This document shows, piece by piece, positions 12,926 through 21,547 of a stretch of DNA of 34,418 nt (positions are counted from its first letter, which is position 1; each line of letters begins with the position of its first letter). Below the pieces are notes generated by a model. It made no database searches, had not been told where the DNA came from, and saw only the letters and a program-made list of their open reading frames with translations. The position numbers and the translations under genes were made by a program. The stretch is from a virus: positions 1-34,418 of IMG/VR virus record IMGVR_UViG_3300010151_000062; one strand, 5' to 3'.

Positions 12926-13652
12926 TAACTCACTTAATGAGTCTGCGTTGCAGTTAGATATCTCTACGTGGAATCATATGTCGTTCTCCTCTGTTGAAGA
13001 TGCTGAAGAGGCAGAATTAGAGTCGCGATACGTTAGACTTTGCGTAACGCTTCTTGTAGGGCAGTTAAATGAAACCATTGAAATGCTTTATAAGTGGCGC
13101 GATCTTGATTGGATGCACCGCGTGCATGAGGGAATATTAAAAAATGAGTGGACATTACATACGATAGCAGAAATTAAAGATTTTTCGTATTTAGAGATGC
13201 GTGATCTATATAATGATTATAAAACAGACTGGGTGCTTTCGGATTCTACAATAGATGTTTGGTTTACGCCTCAAATGAAAATCTATCTTGAGTCACTTAA
13301 TGTAGATCCAATTGATTGTATTGAAGTATGTAAAAACATTGTAAACGAAGATCGCCGTTTAGGTATTGAAGAGCGAGATATTGCAGAACTCTTAATGCCT
13401 CAATACGAAGATATAAGGAATGTAAAGTCAGCTCATGGCCAGAACAAAAATACAAACAGAAAACCTGCAGTTCGATTTCAAGCTTCAACCGAAGCAGTTC
13501 CAACTTCTCGAGGCGGTGAAAGCGGGTACGCGGCATCCTTTCTACGGAGGAGCGAGAGGTGGAGGGAAGAGTCACGGCGGCAGATTGATAATGCTGACGA
13601 TGCTGCTGGAACATCCGGGGACAACGGGGCTGATAATTCGGAGAACATTTAA
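12906..13652 (+). CDS. Hypothetical protein, 248 residues, overlapping the terminase gene by 218 nt
   Basis: It starts ATG after GGAGG at 9 nt. The first ~175 residues look like an ordinary folded helical protein (LYKWRDLDWMHRVHEGILKNEWTLHTIAEIKDFSYLEMRD). The last ~72 residues are read in another frame over the terminase start region and are low-complexity (Ser, Arg, Asn, Asp, Gly). Such a long same-strand overlap is unusual. Either the tail is simple read-through extension or it is an overprinted segment. No family recognised. Placement between TerS and TerL suggests a packaging accessory. Confidence 0.62.
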   Translation: MAWGLPNNSLNESALQLDISTWNHMSFSSVEDAEEAELESRYVRLCVTLLVGQLNETIEMLYKWRDLDWMHRVHEGILKNEWTLHTIAEIKDFSYLEMRDLYNDYKTDWVLSDSTIDVWFTPQMKIYLESLNVDPIDCIEVCKNIVNEDRRLGIEERDIAELLMPQYEDIRNVKSAHGQNKNTNRKPAVRFQASTEAVPTSRGGESGYAASFLRRSERWREESRRQIDNADDAAGTSGDNGADNSENI

Positions 13653-14832
13653 ACAGCTTGACGGTAATCATGTGAGGCCATTGTTTCGTCAGTTTCCTGA
13701 TATGAGGAACTGGTATAATAAAAGCGAGAATGTATTATATTTGCCTAATCATTCACAACTAATGTTTGGGCATTCAGAACATGAAGATGATGTATTTCAG
13801 TATCAAGGCCAAGAGTTCGATTATATATTTGTAGAAGAGGTGACACAGTTTACGGAATTTCAGTGGCAGATGTTGAGTACTTCAAATCGAACATCCAAAG
13901 CTGGAGTAAAGCCTGTTATGTGGGCTACCGGAAACCCTGGAGGTGTAGGGCATTTATGGGTGAAGCGTCTTTGGGTAGATAAGATATATGAAAATGAAGT
14001 CGAAGAAGCTGAAGATTACACATATATACCAGCAAAGGTTTATGACAATCCTGCGCTAATGGATGCGGATCCAGCTTACATAAAGATTCTTAAAGCAATA
14101 AAAGATGAACATTTACGAAGAGCGTATTTAGACGGAGACTGGGATATTTATCCCGGACAATATTTTTCAATGTGGCAGCATAATGAACTTGTTAAACCTT
14201 CGTTTGAGATACCTGTTGACTGGCCGTTATACGGCGCAATGGACTATGGTGAAGTTGCTCCTACATCTTTTGGGTTATACGCTATCGATTATGATGGTAT
14301 TGTATGGCGTATATTGGAATACTATCAAGGGGAAAGAACAGGATCAGAACACGCAAGAGAGATCAGACGGCGAATTGAATCGTGCCCTTTTACAGGCGGA
14401 AGACCCCCGACATTGATTTATGCTGATCCATCTATGTGGACTAAACGGCGATTACACGAAAGATACACTAAAAGTCCTGCAGATGTATTTCAAGAAGAAG
14501 GATTGCATTTGACTCGTGCGAATAATGATCGTATTAACGGTTGGCGTGCGTGTAAAGATGCATTAGTGCACGGAAGTTTTAAAGTATTTGACGGTTGGAA
14601 TGATCACTTCGTTCGTACAGTTCCAGCGTTGCCTCGAGACGAAAAGAATATAGAAGATTTAAATACAGATGCTGAAGATCACGCAGCTGATGAATGGCGC
14701 TATGGTATGATACACTTTTATCGTCCAATGGCAAAAACTGCTGATGAGCTATATGGAAATGGCAAAGAAATCCTTGACGACCTTGATGATGATGGACGGA
14801 GTGTTGGTCGTTATCACGTTACAATGAATTGA
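13435..14832 (+). CDS. terL: Terminase large subunit
   Basis: 465 residues. ATPase domain: Walker A GGARGGGKS at 38-46, Walker B region DYIFVEEV at 129-136, coupling motif ATGNPGG at 164-170. Nuclease (RNase H-like) domain: GAMDYGEVAPTSFGLYAID with Asp270, YADPSMW with Asp331, and EDHAADEWRYG with Asp415 and Asp419. All motifs are in order and the length is normal for the family, so it should drive DNA packaging and cut genome ends. The ATG at 13435 lies inside the previous gene and has only a distant AAGGA. It could depend on coupling to that gene's translation. Confidence 0.95.
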   Translation: MARTKIQTENLQFDFKLQPKQFQLLEAVKAGTRHPFYGGARGGGKSHGGRLIMLTMLLEHPGTTGLIIRRTFKQLDGNHVRPLFRQFPDMRNWYNKSENVLYLPNHSQLMFGHSEHEDDVFQYQGQEFDYIFVEEVTQFTEFQWQMLSTSNRTSKAGVKPVMWATGNPGGVGHLWVKRLWVDKIYENEVEEAEDYTYIPAKVYDNPALMDADPAYIKILKAIKDEHLRRAYLDGDWDIYPGQYFSMWQHNELVKPSFEIPVDWPLYGAMDYGEVAPTSFGLYAIDYDGIVWRILEYYQGERTGSEHAREIRRRIESCPFTGGRPPTLIYADPSMWTKRRLHERYTKSPADVFQEEGLHLTRANNDRINGWRACKDALVHGSFKVFDGWNDHFVRTVPALPRDEKNIEDLNTDAEDHAADEWRYGMIHFYRPMAKTADELYGNGKEILDDLDDDGRSVGRYHVTMN

Positions 14833-14836
14833 ACTT

Positions 14837-16864
14837 ATGGATGCTGCTGATAAAACTTTTTGGCATAGTCAGATAGAGACAGCCAAAGATGCAATGGACG
14901 AGCGTCACAAAACGTGGCAAAGATTGCTCGATGCCTACGCATTGAAGCTAGACCTTCCAGGACTTGACGAAGAAAAGACTATTCGTCTGTCGCGGATGTA
15001 TCCGATCATGCGTCAGATGTTAGCTTCTTTGGCCTTTAACTATCCGCATATTAATGTAATGGCGGAACCGTTATATGAAAGGCTTGGAATTGACTGGAAC
15101 GAAACATCGCGGATAATGGAAAAGGCTGCAAATAGTGCTTTAAAGTTGATGAATGCAAAAGTCGAAGTTCATCAGCAAATTTTTGACGCGGCTTTTTGCG
15201 GAGTAGGTTGGGGTAAGTTTGGATGGAATCCTATAGGTACGGATTCATTTCCTCCTTATACAAGCAATGACGTTATGCGCGAGGGATTTACGTGTTACAT
15301 GCGTAAAGATCCGTTTCGGATATTTCCTGATCCTGATTGCCCTCCTCAGAGTATTGGGTATGCGTATTATATAATTGAAGAAATTGAAGTGCCGTTTAAA
15401 TTTGTGCGTGATGATCCGCGTTATACGTTGCCTGAAGGTTTAGATTCAATTGAGGATTTGCAGTCTGGGACAGAGTATGGACGCCTGGGCGCAGATTTAT
15501 ATGACGAAGAAGATGAAATTGTTAATCGAATTAAAGGCGATAAGAAAACAATTAAAATTTATGAAGTCCATAACCGTATTGATGGGCGGTTGCATACGTT
15601 CTTGGATCATTTAGAAGATCCGATTGAGGATGTAGAGCATCCATTTGGAAATGCTGTTCCTGAAGTTTCTGGCGAATATATTGTAGGCTCTACGCCTCTT
15701 CCAGGATCATTGCTCAAGAATGGTACTCAATACGTTCCGTTACGATTCGACCTTAATGATTCGTTTTACCCCATACCGCCGATGGAGTACATTGAGGATT
15801 TACAGGCTTTGATTATTGAGTCTGTGTCTCGGCGTGCGGACGTTCTAAAGCGTTTTGCGCGTGTAATTTTTGCGGAAGAGTCTGAACTTGGATCAAACTC
15901 TCAGCTAGAAAAGAAGCTCAAAAATGCTGAAGATGGTGATATTGTAGCAGTTAAATCTTTGCAGAGTATTCAAGAAGCTAATTGGGGTAATGTTCCAACA
16001 GATCAATTAGGATTGGAATCAGATGCACGTAGTTACGAAGAGCAGTCATTGCACGTTGGAGACTTAGCGCAACAAGGCGCAAGTAGAAAGACTGCTACGG
16101 AATCTGCGCTTCTCGCGGGTCAGTCATCTCTTAATAGAGAATGGATGCAACAAGCTGTTGCGGAAGTATATGAAGACATAACTGCTAATAATTTTAAGGC
16201 GTGGCGTGACTTTAGGTATACTCCTCATAATTTTATTATTAATATTGCAGACGAAGACGCTGAAGCAGAATATAGTGTATTAACTACAGAGGCGTTTAAT
16301 TTTGATTTTGCTCTAAGAGTTGACGCACAATCAATGCAGCCGATGATTGAAGAGATTGAACAGCAAAATACTATTTTATTGTATGATAGGTTAATGGCTA
16401 ATCCTTTAGTAGATCAAATAGAAGTTACTAAGATGTTAATGCGCGGGTTTAGGAGGGCTACCCCAGAAAAACTATTAAGAGGTATGGCCGGAGGTGACGC
16501 ACTTGCGCTTATAGAAATGGAAATTGGATTATTGATGCAAGGCCAAATGCCTCCAGTTACTGAAGGAATGGATCACTTTGCGCATATTCAAGCAGAGAAC
16601 CCACAAGCATTGTCACAACGGCCTGAATTTGCTCAAGTACCTCCCCAGTTACAACAGCTAGTAATGCAGGTTGCCATGCAGCACGTTGAAATGCATCAAC
16701 AACTAGTAGCACAGCCTCAAGGGGGCGGATCACAGCCAAGCGTAGACGGACGTTTAGTAGAAGGCGGTCAAGGTGGTATTATAAGTGAAGTAAGGCAGAA
16801 CGCTCAAGAGACAGCTGACGCCGCTACTGCAGATGTAGCAACACTAACGGGACAAGGCGCATAA
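14837..16864 (+). CDS. Portal protein (podovirus-type)
   Basis: 675 residues, directly after TerL. The N-terminus (MDAADKTFWHSQIETAKDAMDERHKTWQRLLDAY) and the run of polar helices with LSRMYPIMRQMLASLAFNYPHINVMAEP are typical of large portals of short-tailed phages. CGVGWGKFGWNP and KDPFRIFPDPDC match the wing region often seen in this family. The C-terminal ~120 residues are Gln/Met-rich (PPQLQQLVMQVAMQHVEMHQQLVAQPQ), consistent with the helical barrel that reaches into the head. It forms the dodecameric DNA channel to which terminase docks. No strong ribosome binding site is visible in the 4-nt gap. Confidence 0.88.
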   Translation: MDAADKTFWHSQIETAKDAMDERHKTWQRLLDAYALKLDLPGLDEEKTIRLSRMYPIMRQMLASLAFNYPHINVMAEPLYERLGIDWNETSRIMEKAANSALKLMNAKVEVHQQIFDAAFCGVGWGKFGWNPIGTDSFPPYTSNDVMREGFTCYMRKDPFRIFPDPDCPPQSIGYAYYIIEEIEVPFKFVRDDPRYTLPEGLDSIEDLQSGTEYGRLGADLYDEEDEIVNRIKGDKKTIKIYEVHNRIDGRLHTFLDHLEDPIEDVEHPFGNAVPEVSGEYIVGSTPLPGSLLKNGTQYVPLRFDLNDSFYPIPPMEYIEDLQALIIESVSRRADVLKRFARVIFAEESELGSNSQLEKKLKNAEDGDIVAVKSLQSIQEANWGNVPTDQLGLESDARSYEEQSLHVGDLAQQGASRKTATESALLAGQSSLNREWMQQAVAEVYEDITANNFKAWRDFRYTPHNFIINIADEDAEAEYSVLTTEAFNFDFALRVDAQSMQPMIEEIEQQNTILLYDRLMANPLVDQIEVTKMLMRGFRRATPEKLLRGMAGGDALALIEMEIGLLMQGQMPPVTEGMDHFAHIQAENPQALSQRPEFAQVPPQLQQLVMQVAMQHVEMHQQLVAQPQGGGSQPSVDGRLVEGGQGGIISEVRQNAQETADAATADVATLTGQGA

Positions 16865-17281
16865 ATGGCTATAAATCATGATTATTTTTGCGCTAAGTGC
16901 GGAGTAGAAAAATGTGACATTATTACTGGGGCTCCGCAATGTTGTGGAAAGTCTATGAGTATTCATTATGGCAGAATTACTGGGCCTGCCGCATTTAATC
17001 CTAACGCTGCTTCAATGTATGGGAAATACCATCCAGGATTTGGTTGTGTTGTAGAAGATTACGCACATAAGAAGCGATTGCTAAAACAATTTGACGTAAT
17101 TGAAGCTGCAGACCCTGTAAAAGGATCGCGCCAACATGAACGTCCTCCAGGGTACCAAGGTAGAGGAAAAGAAATCGTTCCTCAAAAGAAAGAATCTAAT
17201 CAGCTTGGCGGATGGATTAATGGTCCAGAAGATATTAAACGTCTAGAAAAGGAGGCTCTCGATGGTATTGGCCGAGGTTAA
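16865..17281 (+). CDS. FmdB-like zinc-ribbon protein, 138 residues
   Basis: The N-terminus FCAKCGVEKCD ... PQCCGKSM has Cys9, Cys12 and Cys26/27 in the spacing of an FmdB-type zinc ribbon. The rest is polar and without a clear fold (YHPGFGCVVEDYAHKKRLLKQF). Its ATG follows the portal stop directly, and AAGG lies in the portal's last codons. Small zinc-ribbon proteins beside portal and scaffold genes occur in other phages. Their job is not known to me; a regulatory or assembly role is possible. Confidence 0.7.
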   Translation: MAINHDYFCAKCGVEKCDIITGAPQCCGKSMSIHYGRITGPAAFNPNAASMYGKYHPGFGCVVEDYAHKKRLLKQFDVIEAADPVKGSRQHERPPGYQGRGKEIVPQKKESNQLGGWINGPEDIKRLEKEALDGIGRG

Positions 17282-17411
17282 ATTCGAGGTGACGGAAGAA
17301 AAAGGATGGGCACGCTCAATTATAGTTACGGATATTAACACTGGGGAGGCTAGAGCTTCTGCAAAAACTCGGGAACTTGCAGACTTGGCTTTAGTATTAT
17401 TAACCCTATAA
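17262..17411 (+). CDS. Small hypothetical protein, 49 residues
   Basis: It overlaps the end of the zinc-ribbon gene by 20 nt and has a perfect GGAGG 6 nt before its ATG, located inside that gene. The product MVLAEVKFEVTEEKGWARSII ... TRELADLALVLLTL alternates beta-type and helix-type segments and looks like a small folded domain. The ribosome binding site quality and gap filling argue that it is real. No function recognised. Confidence 0.65.
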   Translation: MVLAEVKFEVTEEKGWARSIIVTDINTGEARASAKTRELADLALVLLTL

Positions 17412-17452
17412 CTTCAGTTCCCGAATTTATATAATTGTAAGGAGTATGACAT

Positions 17453-18328
17453 ATGTCAGAAGCTACACAGCCGGTTGAATCCAGCGAAGAGGTCAGCGAA
17501 GGAGTCTTTGGAGCAGGATTAGACGAGCCCGTCGGACCAGACGTTGGAATTCAGGCAGCTGACCCAGAAGCTAATGACGCCCAATTCACTGAGGCGCAAG
17601 AAGAGTTTGATCCAGTGCAGTTTGATTGGTTATCTGGAGATATTAATGAAGTACCATCTGAATATCAACCTCTTCAGAAAGTTGCGCGTCAGCAACAGTC
17701 GATTTTAAATCGTACTAACATGGATATGCGCAACCAAGAAAAGCGTATGCGCGAAGCCGAGGAGCGTTATCTTCGTATAATTGAAGGTGCCCAGGGCCAA
17801 GAAGATCAACCACAATCTATGGAGAATGGTTCAATCTTACCGTCACTGGGTATCACGGCTGAGTCTGAAGGTTACGATGCTGCCATTGCTGTAGAATCTA
17901 TTGCTCAGGCCATAGTTAAACCGTATTTAGAACGTTTAGGTACGGTGGAAAATGGTGTAGGTCAGATATTACAGACTTACCAACAGGGTCAGCAGCAACA
18001 ACAGCAGCAAGCACAATCTCAAATTCAGGCGGAGATTGACGAAGCTACCGCTACTCACGGTGATGCAATCTGGAAAATGCAGGATGACATTGCATATTTT
18101 CGCGGAAAAACCAATCCAGAGACAGATAGACCTTATACGGTATTGCAAGCTTATGAAAAAGCATTAGCGTATAATGGGGGTCTTCAATCTCCTGCGTCAC
18201 AGAATTCGACTAAGCCCAATAGGACTGGGCCTGGCCCGCGTTCTGTCCCTTCCAATAATAATAATTCATCAGGCAGACTTGATACTAGTCAAGTTCTTGA
18301 TGGACTAAAGAACATAGGATTTGAATAA
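17453..18328 (+). CDS. Scaffolding protein
   Basis: 291 residues, placed directly before the major capsid gene. An acidic N-terminal third (EEVSEGVFGAGLDEPVGPD) is followed by charged coiled-coil helices (LQKVARQQQSILNRTNMDMRNQEKRMREAEERYLRI), a poly-Gln run at about 180-190, and a polar C-terminus (PNRTGPGPRSVPSNNNNSSG). This composition and position are those of podovirus scaffolds, which template procapsid assembly and then leave. It ends at TAATG, overlapping the capsid start by 1 nt. AAGGAG precedes its ATG. Confidence 0.8.
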   Translation: MSEATQPVESSEEVSEGVFGAGLDEPVGPDVGIQAADPEANDAQFTEAQEEFDPVQFDWLSGDINEVPSEYQPLQKVARQQQSILNRTNMDMRNQEKRMREAEERYLRIIEGAQGQEDQPQSMENGSILPSLGITAESEGYDAAIAVESIAQAIVKPYLERLGTVENGVGQILQTYQQGQQQQQQQAQSQIQAEIDEATATHGDAIWKMQDDIAYFRGKTNPETDRPYTVLQAYEKALAYNGGLQSPASQNSTKPNRTGPGPRSVPSNNNNSSGRLDTSQVLDGLKNIGFE

Positions 18329-19293
18329 TGGCGGCTACAAGTAGTACTGAGACTTGGGATGCTGCTTGGACTCTAACTATGCGTTCTAAGCGTAAGCGGC
18401 TGACTGATACGATTTTTGACGCGTATCCAACGTTGCGTATGTTTAACTCGAAAGCAGAAGTAGAGGCCGGCGGCAAAGAGATTCAAGAGGACGTAATGTA
18501 CGGCAAAAATAGCGGTACTTGGTTCGACGGGTATGACACTGTCGGTACCGATGCTGTTGATGGTATCACTGCGGCTTTCTTCCCGTGGCGTTACTATGCT
18601 GTTCCTATTACGATTTCTATGACCGAAGAAGATGAGAATCGTAAAAGCGACAGTGCTATGCGATTGCTCGAAGCTAAAACTAAGCAGTCTATGATGTCTG
18701 CTCGGGATGCTATCAATGCGGCGCTCTACAGTGCGCAGTCTGGCAAGTCGATTCTGGGTCTCCAGGATCTTGTTGCTGATACTGCCACTTCGGGTACTGT
18801 TGGAGGCATCAATCGTGCGACCAATACCTGGTGGCGTAATAAGGCCAATACTTCTTCTACTGATGTAGACTCGAAGTCTGGTGACTTTTATGCTGGCCTC
18901 ACTGGTATGTCGTCGCTTTGGAACGATTGTTCGGAAGGCAATGAAACGCCTACGGATATTTTTACCACGCTAACCATTTTTGGCGATCTTCAAGAGATTT
19001 TTGAATCGACAGGTTATGCGCGGCTAGAAGCAGGCACGCGCGGATCAGCTGATGCGGGTATGCCGAATTTCCGTGGCGCTACTGTCCGTTATGATCGTGA
19101 TTGCGCTTCGCAGCATTTGTATATGCTGAATGACAATTACATCAAGATGAAAATCCAGGCAAACAAGAACTTCGCAAAGACTCCATTTAAGGAGCCTGTG
19201 AATCAGTTCGCGAAGGTTGCGTTTGTTGTACTTGGATGTCAACTCGTTATCAATAATCCCCGTCGTTTGGGGGTTGCTACTACGTTTACCTAG
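18328..19293 (+). CDS. Major capsid protein (HK97-type fold)
   Basis: 321 residues. ETWDAAWTLTMRSKRKRLTDTIFDAYPTLRMF begins the N-arm. FFPWRYYAVPITISMTEEDE and ILGLQDLVADTATSGTVGGINRATNTWWRNK (142-172) are characteristic of a common phage capsid family. TIFGDLQEIFE and ATVRYDRDC ... HLYMLNDNYIKMKI lie in the second half. Codon use is more GC-rich than in neighbouring genes, as expected for the most abundant protein. It starts by overlap with the scaffold stop and is followed by a small stem-loop, which may stabilise the mRNA end. Confidence 0.92.
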   Translation: MAATSSTETWDAAWTLTMRSKRKRLTDTIFDAYPTLRMFNSKAEVEAGGKEIQEDVMYGKNSGTWFDGYDTVGTDAVDGITAAFFPWRYYAVPITISMTEEDENRKSDSAMRLLEAKTKQSMMSARDAINAALYSAQSGKSILGLQDLVADTATSGTVGGINRATNTWWRNKANTSSTDVDSKSGDFYAGLTGMSSLWNDCSEGNETPTDIFTTLTIFGDLQEIFESTGYARLEAGTRGSADAGMPNFRGATVRYDRDCASQHLYMLNDNYIKMKIQANKNFAKTPFKEPVNQFAKVAFVVLGCQLVINNPRRLGVATTFT

Positions 19294-19305
19294 TAGATAA
19301 TCCTG

Positions 19306-19323
19306 CCTCCAAGCCAATGGAGG
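19306..19323 (+). other. Small stem-loop after the capsid gene
   Basis: CCTCCA and TGGAGG pair around a 6-nt loop, followed by TTTAG. The U-tract is too short for a good terminator. It may be an mRNA stabiliser or weak terminator separating the capsid gene from the next. Confidence 0.4.
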
Positions 19324-19355
19324 TTTAGCCCTGCTCATAGGGAAAGGAAAAAATA

Positions 19356-20135
19356 ATGTCGTATCTTAATCATAACTTCTCTAATAATCGTGTTGGCGGA
19401 GAAGGTATCGGAAGTAAAGCCGGTCAAGGTATTTACACCGAGTCTTCTACTGCAAAATATGCTATTGGAGAAAAGCTAGAGTTAGCTGACGGGCGGGTTT
19501 TCCGTTACGGGTATACCGCGGCAGGTATTGCTGCTGGTTTGCTTGTTTCGCAGGATCTTTCGGCAACTGCTCTTGTAGAAAGTGATGGTATTGTAATTGC
19601 AGCTGCAGGCGATTACAGTCCTGCCGCAGGTTCTACGCAACTTCAGATCACGCTTGCTAGTGTAACCCTTAATCAGTACCAGGGTGGTTATTTGCAGATC
19701 ACTGATGATGATGGTGAGGGTATTCAGTATCGCATTAAGTCTAATAGTGCTACTGGTGCTACGACTAGCGGCAAGGTAGATATTGTACTGTTCGATGAGA
19801 TCAAGGTTACGATAACTACTGATTCTGATATTGCAATCGTTGGTAATTTGTGGAATAATGTTGTAGGTGCTACTGCGGGTACTGATTATGTAGTTGCGGG
19901 TGTCACACCTATTGCGTTTACTACTAATTATTACGGTTGGTTTCAAACTGCTGGAGTCGCTACGATTTTAGCTGACGGCACTATTGCTATTGCTCAAAAT
20001 CTTACGCTCTCTGATGGTGTTGCAGGTGCGGTACATGCTAAAGATGCTGAGACTGAGCCACTGGTTGGTTATGCTGCATATGCTCCTGATAATACGGGAC
20101 ATGTGGGTGTAGTTCTCCAAGGTTTGGTAGCGTAG
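19356..20135 (+). CDS. Probable capsid decoration / head-associated protein
   Basis: 259 residues, almost all beta-type with many Gly, Ala and Thr (IVIAAAGDYSPAAGSTQLQITLASVTLNQYQGGYLQITDDDGEGIQYRIKS). The N-terminus MSYLNHNFSNNRVGGEGIGSKAGQGIYTES resembles an arm that docks on another protein. It lies directly after the capsid gene, has a strong ribosome binding site (AAAGGA) and GC-richer codons, all signs of an abundant virion protein. Decoration protein is the usual occupant of this place, but I cannot name the family. A stem-loop follows its stop. Confidence 0.62.
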   Translation: MSYLNHNFSNNRVGGEGIGSKAGQGIYTESSTAKYAIGEKLELADGRVFRYGYTAAGIAAGLLVSQDLSATALVESDGIVIAAAGDYSPAAGSTQLQITLASVTLNQYQGGYLQITDDDGEGIQYRIKSNSATGATTSGKVDIVLFDEIKVTITTDSDIAIVGNLWNNVVGATAGTDYVVAGVTPIAFTTNYYGWFQTAGVATILADGTIAIAQNLTLSDGVAGAVHAKDAETEPLVGYAAYAPDNTGHVGVVLQGLVA

Positions 20136-20142
20136 TATCACT

Positions 20143-20175
20143 AGGGTGGGGGCATCGAGGCGGTGTCCTCACCTT
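20143..20175 (+). terminator. Weak terminator-like stem-loop after the decoration gene
   Basis: AGGGTGGGG and CCTCACCTT form a 9-bp stem with two G-U pairs around a 15-nt loop, followed by ATTTAT and then the ribosome binding site of the next gene. It may lower transcription after the highly expressed capsid genes. Confidence 0.4.
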
Positions 20176-20194
20176 ATTTATAAGGAGAATTGCT

Positions 20195-20326
20195 ATGCCA
20201 AAAGTTGGCGGAAAGCATTTTTCATACTCTAAGGCTGGCAAACAAGCAGCCAAGCGTTACGCGGCTAAGACCGGCCAAAAATTGGCTAAGGCGAAGCCGC
20301 AACGCAAAACATCGAGGAAAAAGTAA
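20195..20326 (+). CDS. Small very basic phage protein, 43 residues
   Basis: MPKVGGKHFSYSKAGKQAAK, then about ten Lys/Arg in the last 23 residues. AAGGAG lies ahead of the ATG, and the stop overlaps the next gene (TAATG). Small basic proteins starting MPKVGGK-x-F-x-Y are frequent among phage structural genes. DNA binding inside the capsid is possible, but this is not known. Too short for most gene finders. Confidence 0.7.
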   Translation: MPKVGGKHFSYSKAGKQAAKRYAAKTGQKLAKAKPQRKTSRKK

Positions 20327-20832
20327 TGTCTGAAAGTACGACGCTAAGGAGCGATTTGTCCAAGCTTAATGAGGATAAGCCTGTGGAAGATGTTCGACGG
20401 GCTCCGGCTAAGCCTTTGTCTGCGGGCGAAGAATTGGTAAAAGTTATCCTTAACGCCGATGAATCTACTAAAGCTCTTATTAATCGAGCTTTAGGGAATC
20501 CTCCGGTGAGGAAGAAGAAGTCTGGAGATGTTAATCAGCAAGCGCGCGAATATATGCGTTCAAATGGTGAGGCTGTTAGAGATTCCAATACTACTACATT
20601 ACGTATTCGTAATATAGCTCAAGCGGACGAAACTGAATCTGATGCGTATATAGAACAAGAGTATGAGGGATTTGTTCCATTTCCTCCTGAAGGTGTAATA
20701 GAAAAAGGTCCAGAAGCTGTTACTATTTGGGTTGAAAATTGGCGTATGGGCAATCATATAAGTACAGGTTCTATGGATTTTGACAGTGAACTACAAGACG
20801 CGGAGGCGCTTGCTCGTATAGCGCATATGTAA
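20326..20832 (+). CDS. Hypothetical virion-cluster protein, 168 residues
   Basis: An acidic and basic mixed N-terminus (RSDLSKLNEDKPVEDVRRAPAKPLSAGEELVKVILNAD), then IEQEYEGFVPFPPEGVIEKGPEAVTIWVENWRMGNHISTG, perhaps a small beta domain. It overlaps the preceding stop and uses GAGG for initiation. Location between decoration and adaptor genes suggests a head or connector component. No family recognised. Confidence 0.65.
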   Translation: MSESTTLRSDLSKLNEDKPVEDVRRAPAKPLSAGEELVKVILNADESTKALINRALGNPPVRKKKSGDVNQQAREYMRSNGEAVRDSNTTTLRIRNIAQADETESDAYIEQEYEGFVPFPPEGVIEKGPEAVTIWVENWRMGNHISTGSMDFDSELQDAEALARIAHM

Positions 20833-20833
20833 T

Positions 20834-21547
20834 ATGACTCTTTCTGAGTTAATGACTATATCGTTGAGGAGATGCGGCTTAACAGCATCTTCATCTACGT
20901 TTACAAATAATGCGTATAAATACGTTGATATAGTATCAGCGATGCTAGTAGGCGAATCGCCTAATTGGTACTTTAGACGCAAAAAAGGCACAATTACGAC
21001 TTCAGCCACTGATCAAGATTATGATTTAGCGAGTGATTTTGAGACTCCTATTTTAGCTAAAAATTATACTAATAATAGCAAAGTAAATTTTAGGCCTCTG
21101 GATTGGCTGGAAGACACTGATCCTGATTACAGTGAAACAGGTACGGTTACAGACTTAATAATTTCAGGGATGAATACTAGTACTGGAACAGTAACGGTAT
21201 TAGCATATCCTGTTCCAGATAGTGTGCAGACTGTTAATTACTGGTATAATCAAGCATTTCCTGAAATGAGTACAAGTTACGACAGCACTGATATGCAAAA
21301 GTATTGCCCAAGATGGTTTCAGAATTGTTTGTTGTTTGGTTTAAGTGCTATGTTTTATTCTGAAAAGGGTGATCTTGATGGCGCAGGCACTGAATTTGAA
21401 TTGATGCAACGAAACTTGAGAATTGGATACGGTATACAGACTCAAATTAATGGCGATAGTGTAAGTAAAATGGGTAAAAAGGGATACTTAAATCAATCCG
21501 CGGTTGATCAGTTTGTGTTTGACGTTAGGGAAGGATCATTGACCTAA
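20834..21547 (+). CDS. Head-to-tail adaptor (P22 gp4-like position and fold)
   Basis: 237 residues. It begins with helices (MTLSELMTISLRRCGL ... YKYVDIVSAMLVGESPNWYFRRKKG), then beta-rich segments (TITTSATDQDYDLASDFETPILAKNY, VTVLAYPVPDSVQTVNYWYNQAFPEM), and closes with helices (CPRWFQNCLLFGLSAMFYSEKGDLDGAGTEFELMQRNLR). This arrangement matches adaptor proteins that bind the portal under the head in short-tailed phages. The next gene is a P22 gp10-like hub, the usual partner. Identification is by pattern. Confidence 0.7.
   Translation: MTLSELMTISLRRCGLTASSSTFTNNAYKYVDIVSAMLVGESPNWYFRRKKGTITTSATDQDYDLASDFETPILAKNYTNNSKVNFRPLDWLEDTDPDYSETGTVTDLIISGMNTSTGTVTVLAYPVPDSVQTVNYWYNQAFPEMSTSYDSTDMQKYCPRWFQNCLLFGLSAMFYSEKGDLDGAGTEFELMQRNLRIGYGIQTQINGDSVSKMGKKGYLNQSAVDQFVFDVREGSLT

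Noticed and set aside
19482-19946. Antisense open frame of 154 residues
   Set aside because: It lies inside the decoration-candidate gene, with odd Ser/Thr/Ile/Arg composition; a frame shadow of a low-stop-density gene.
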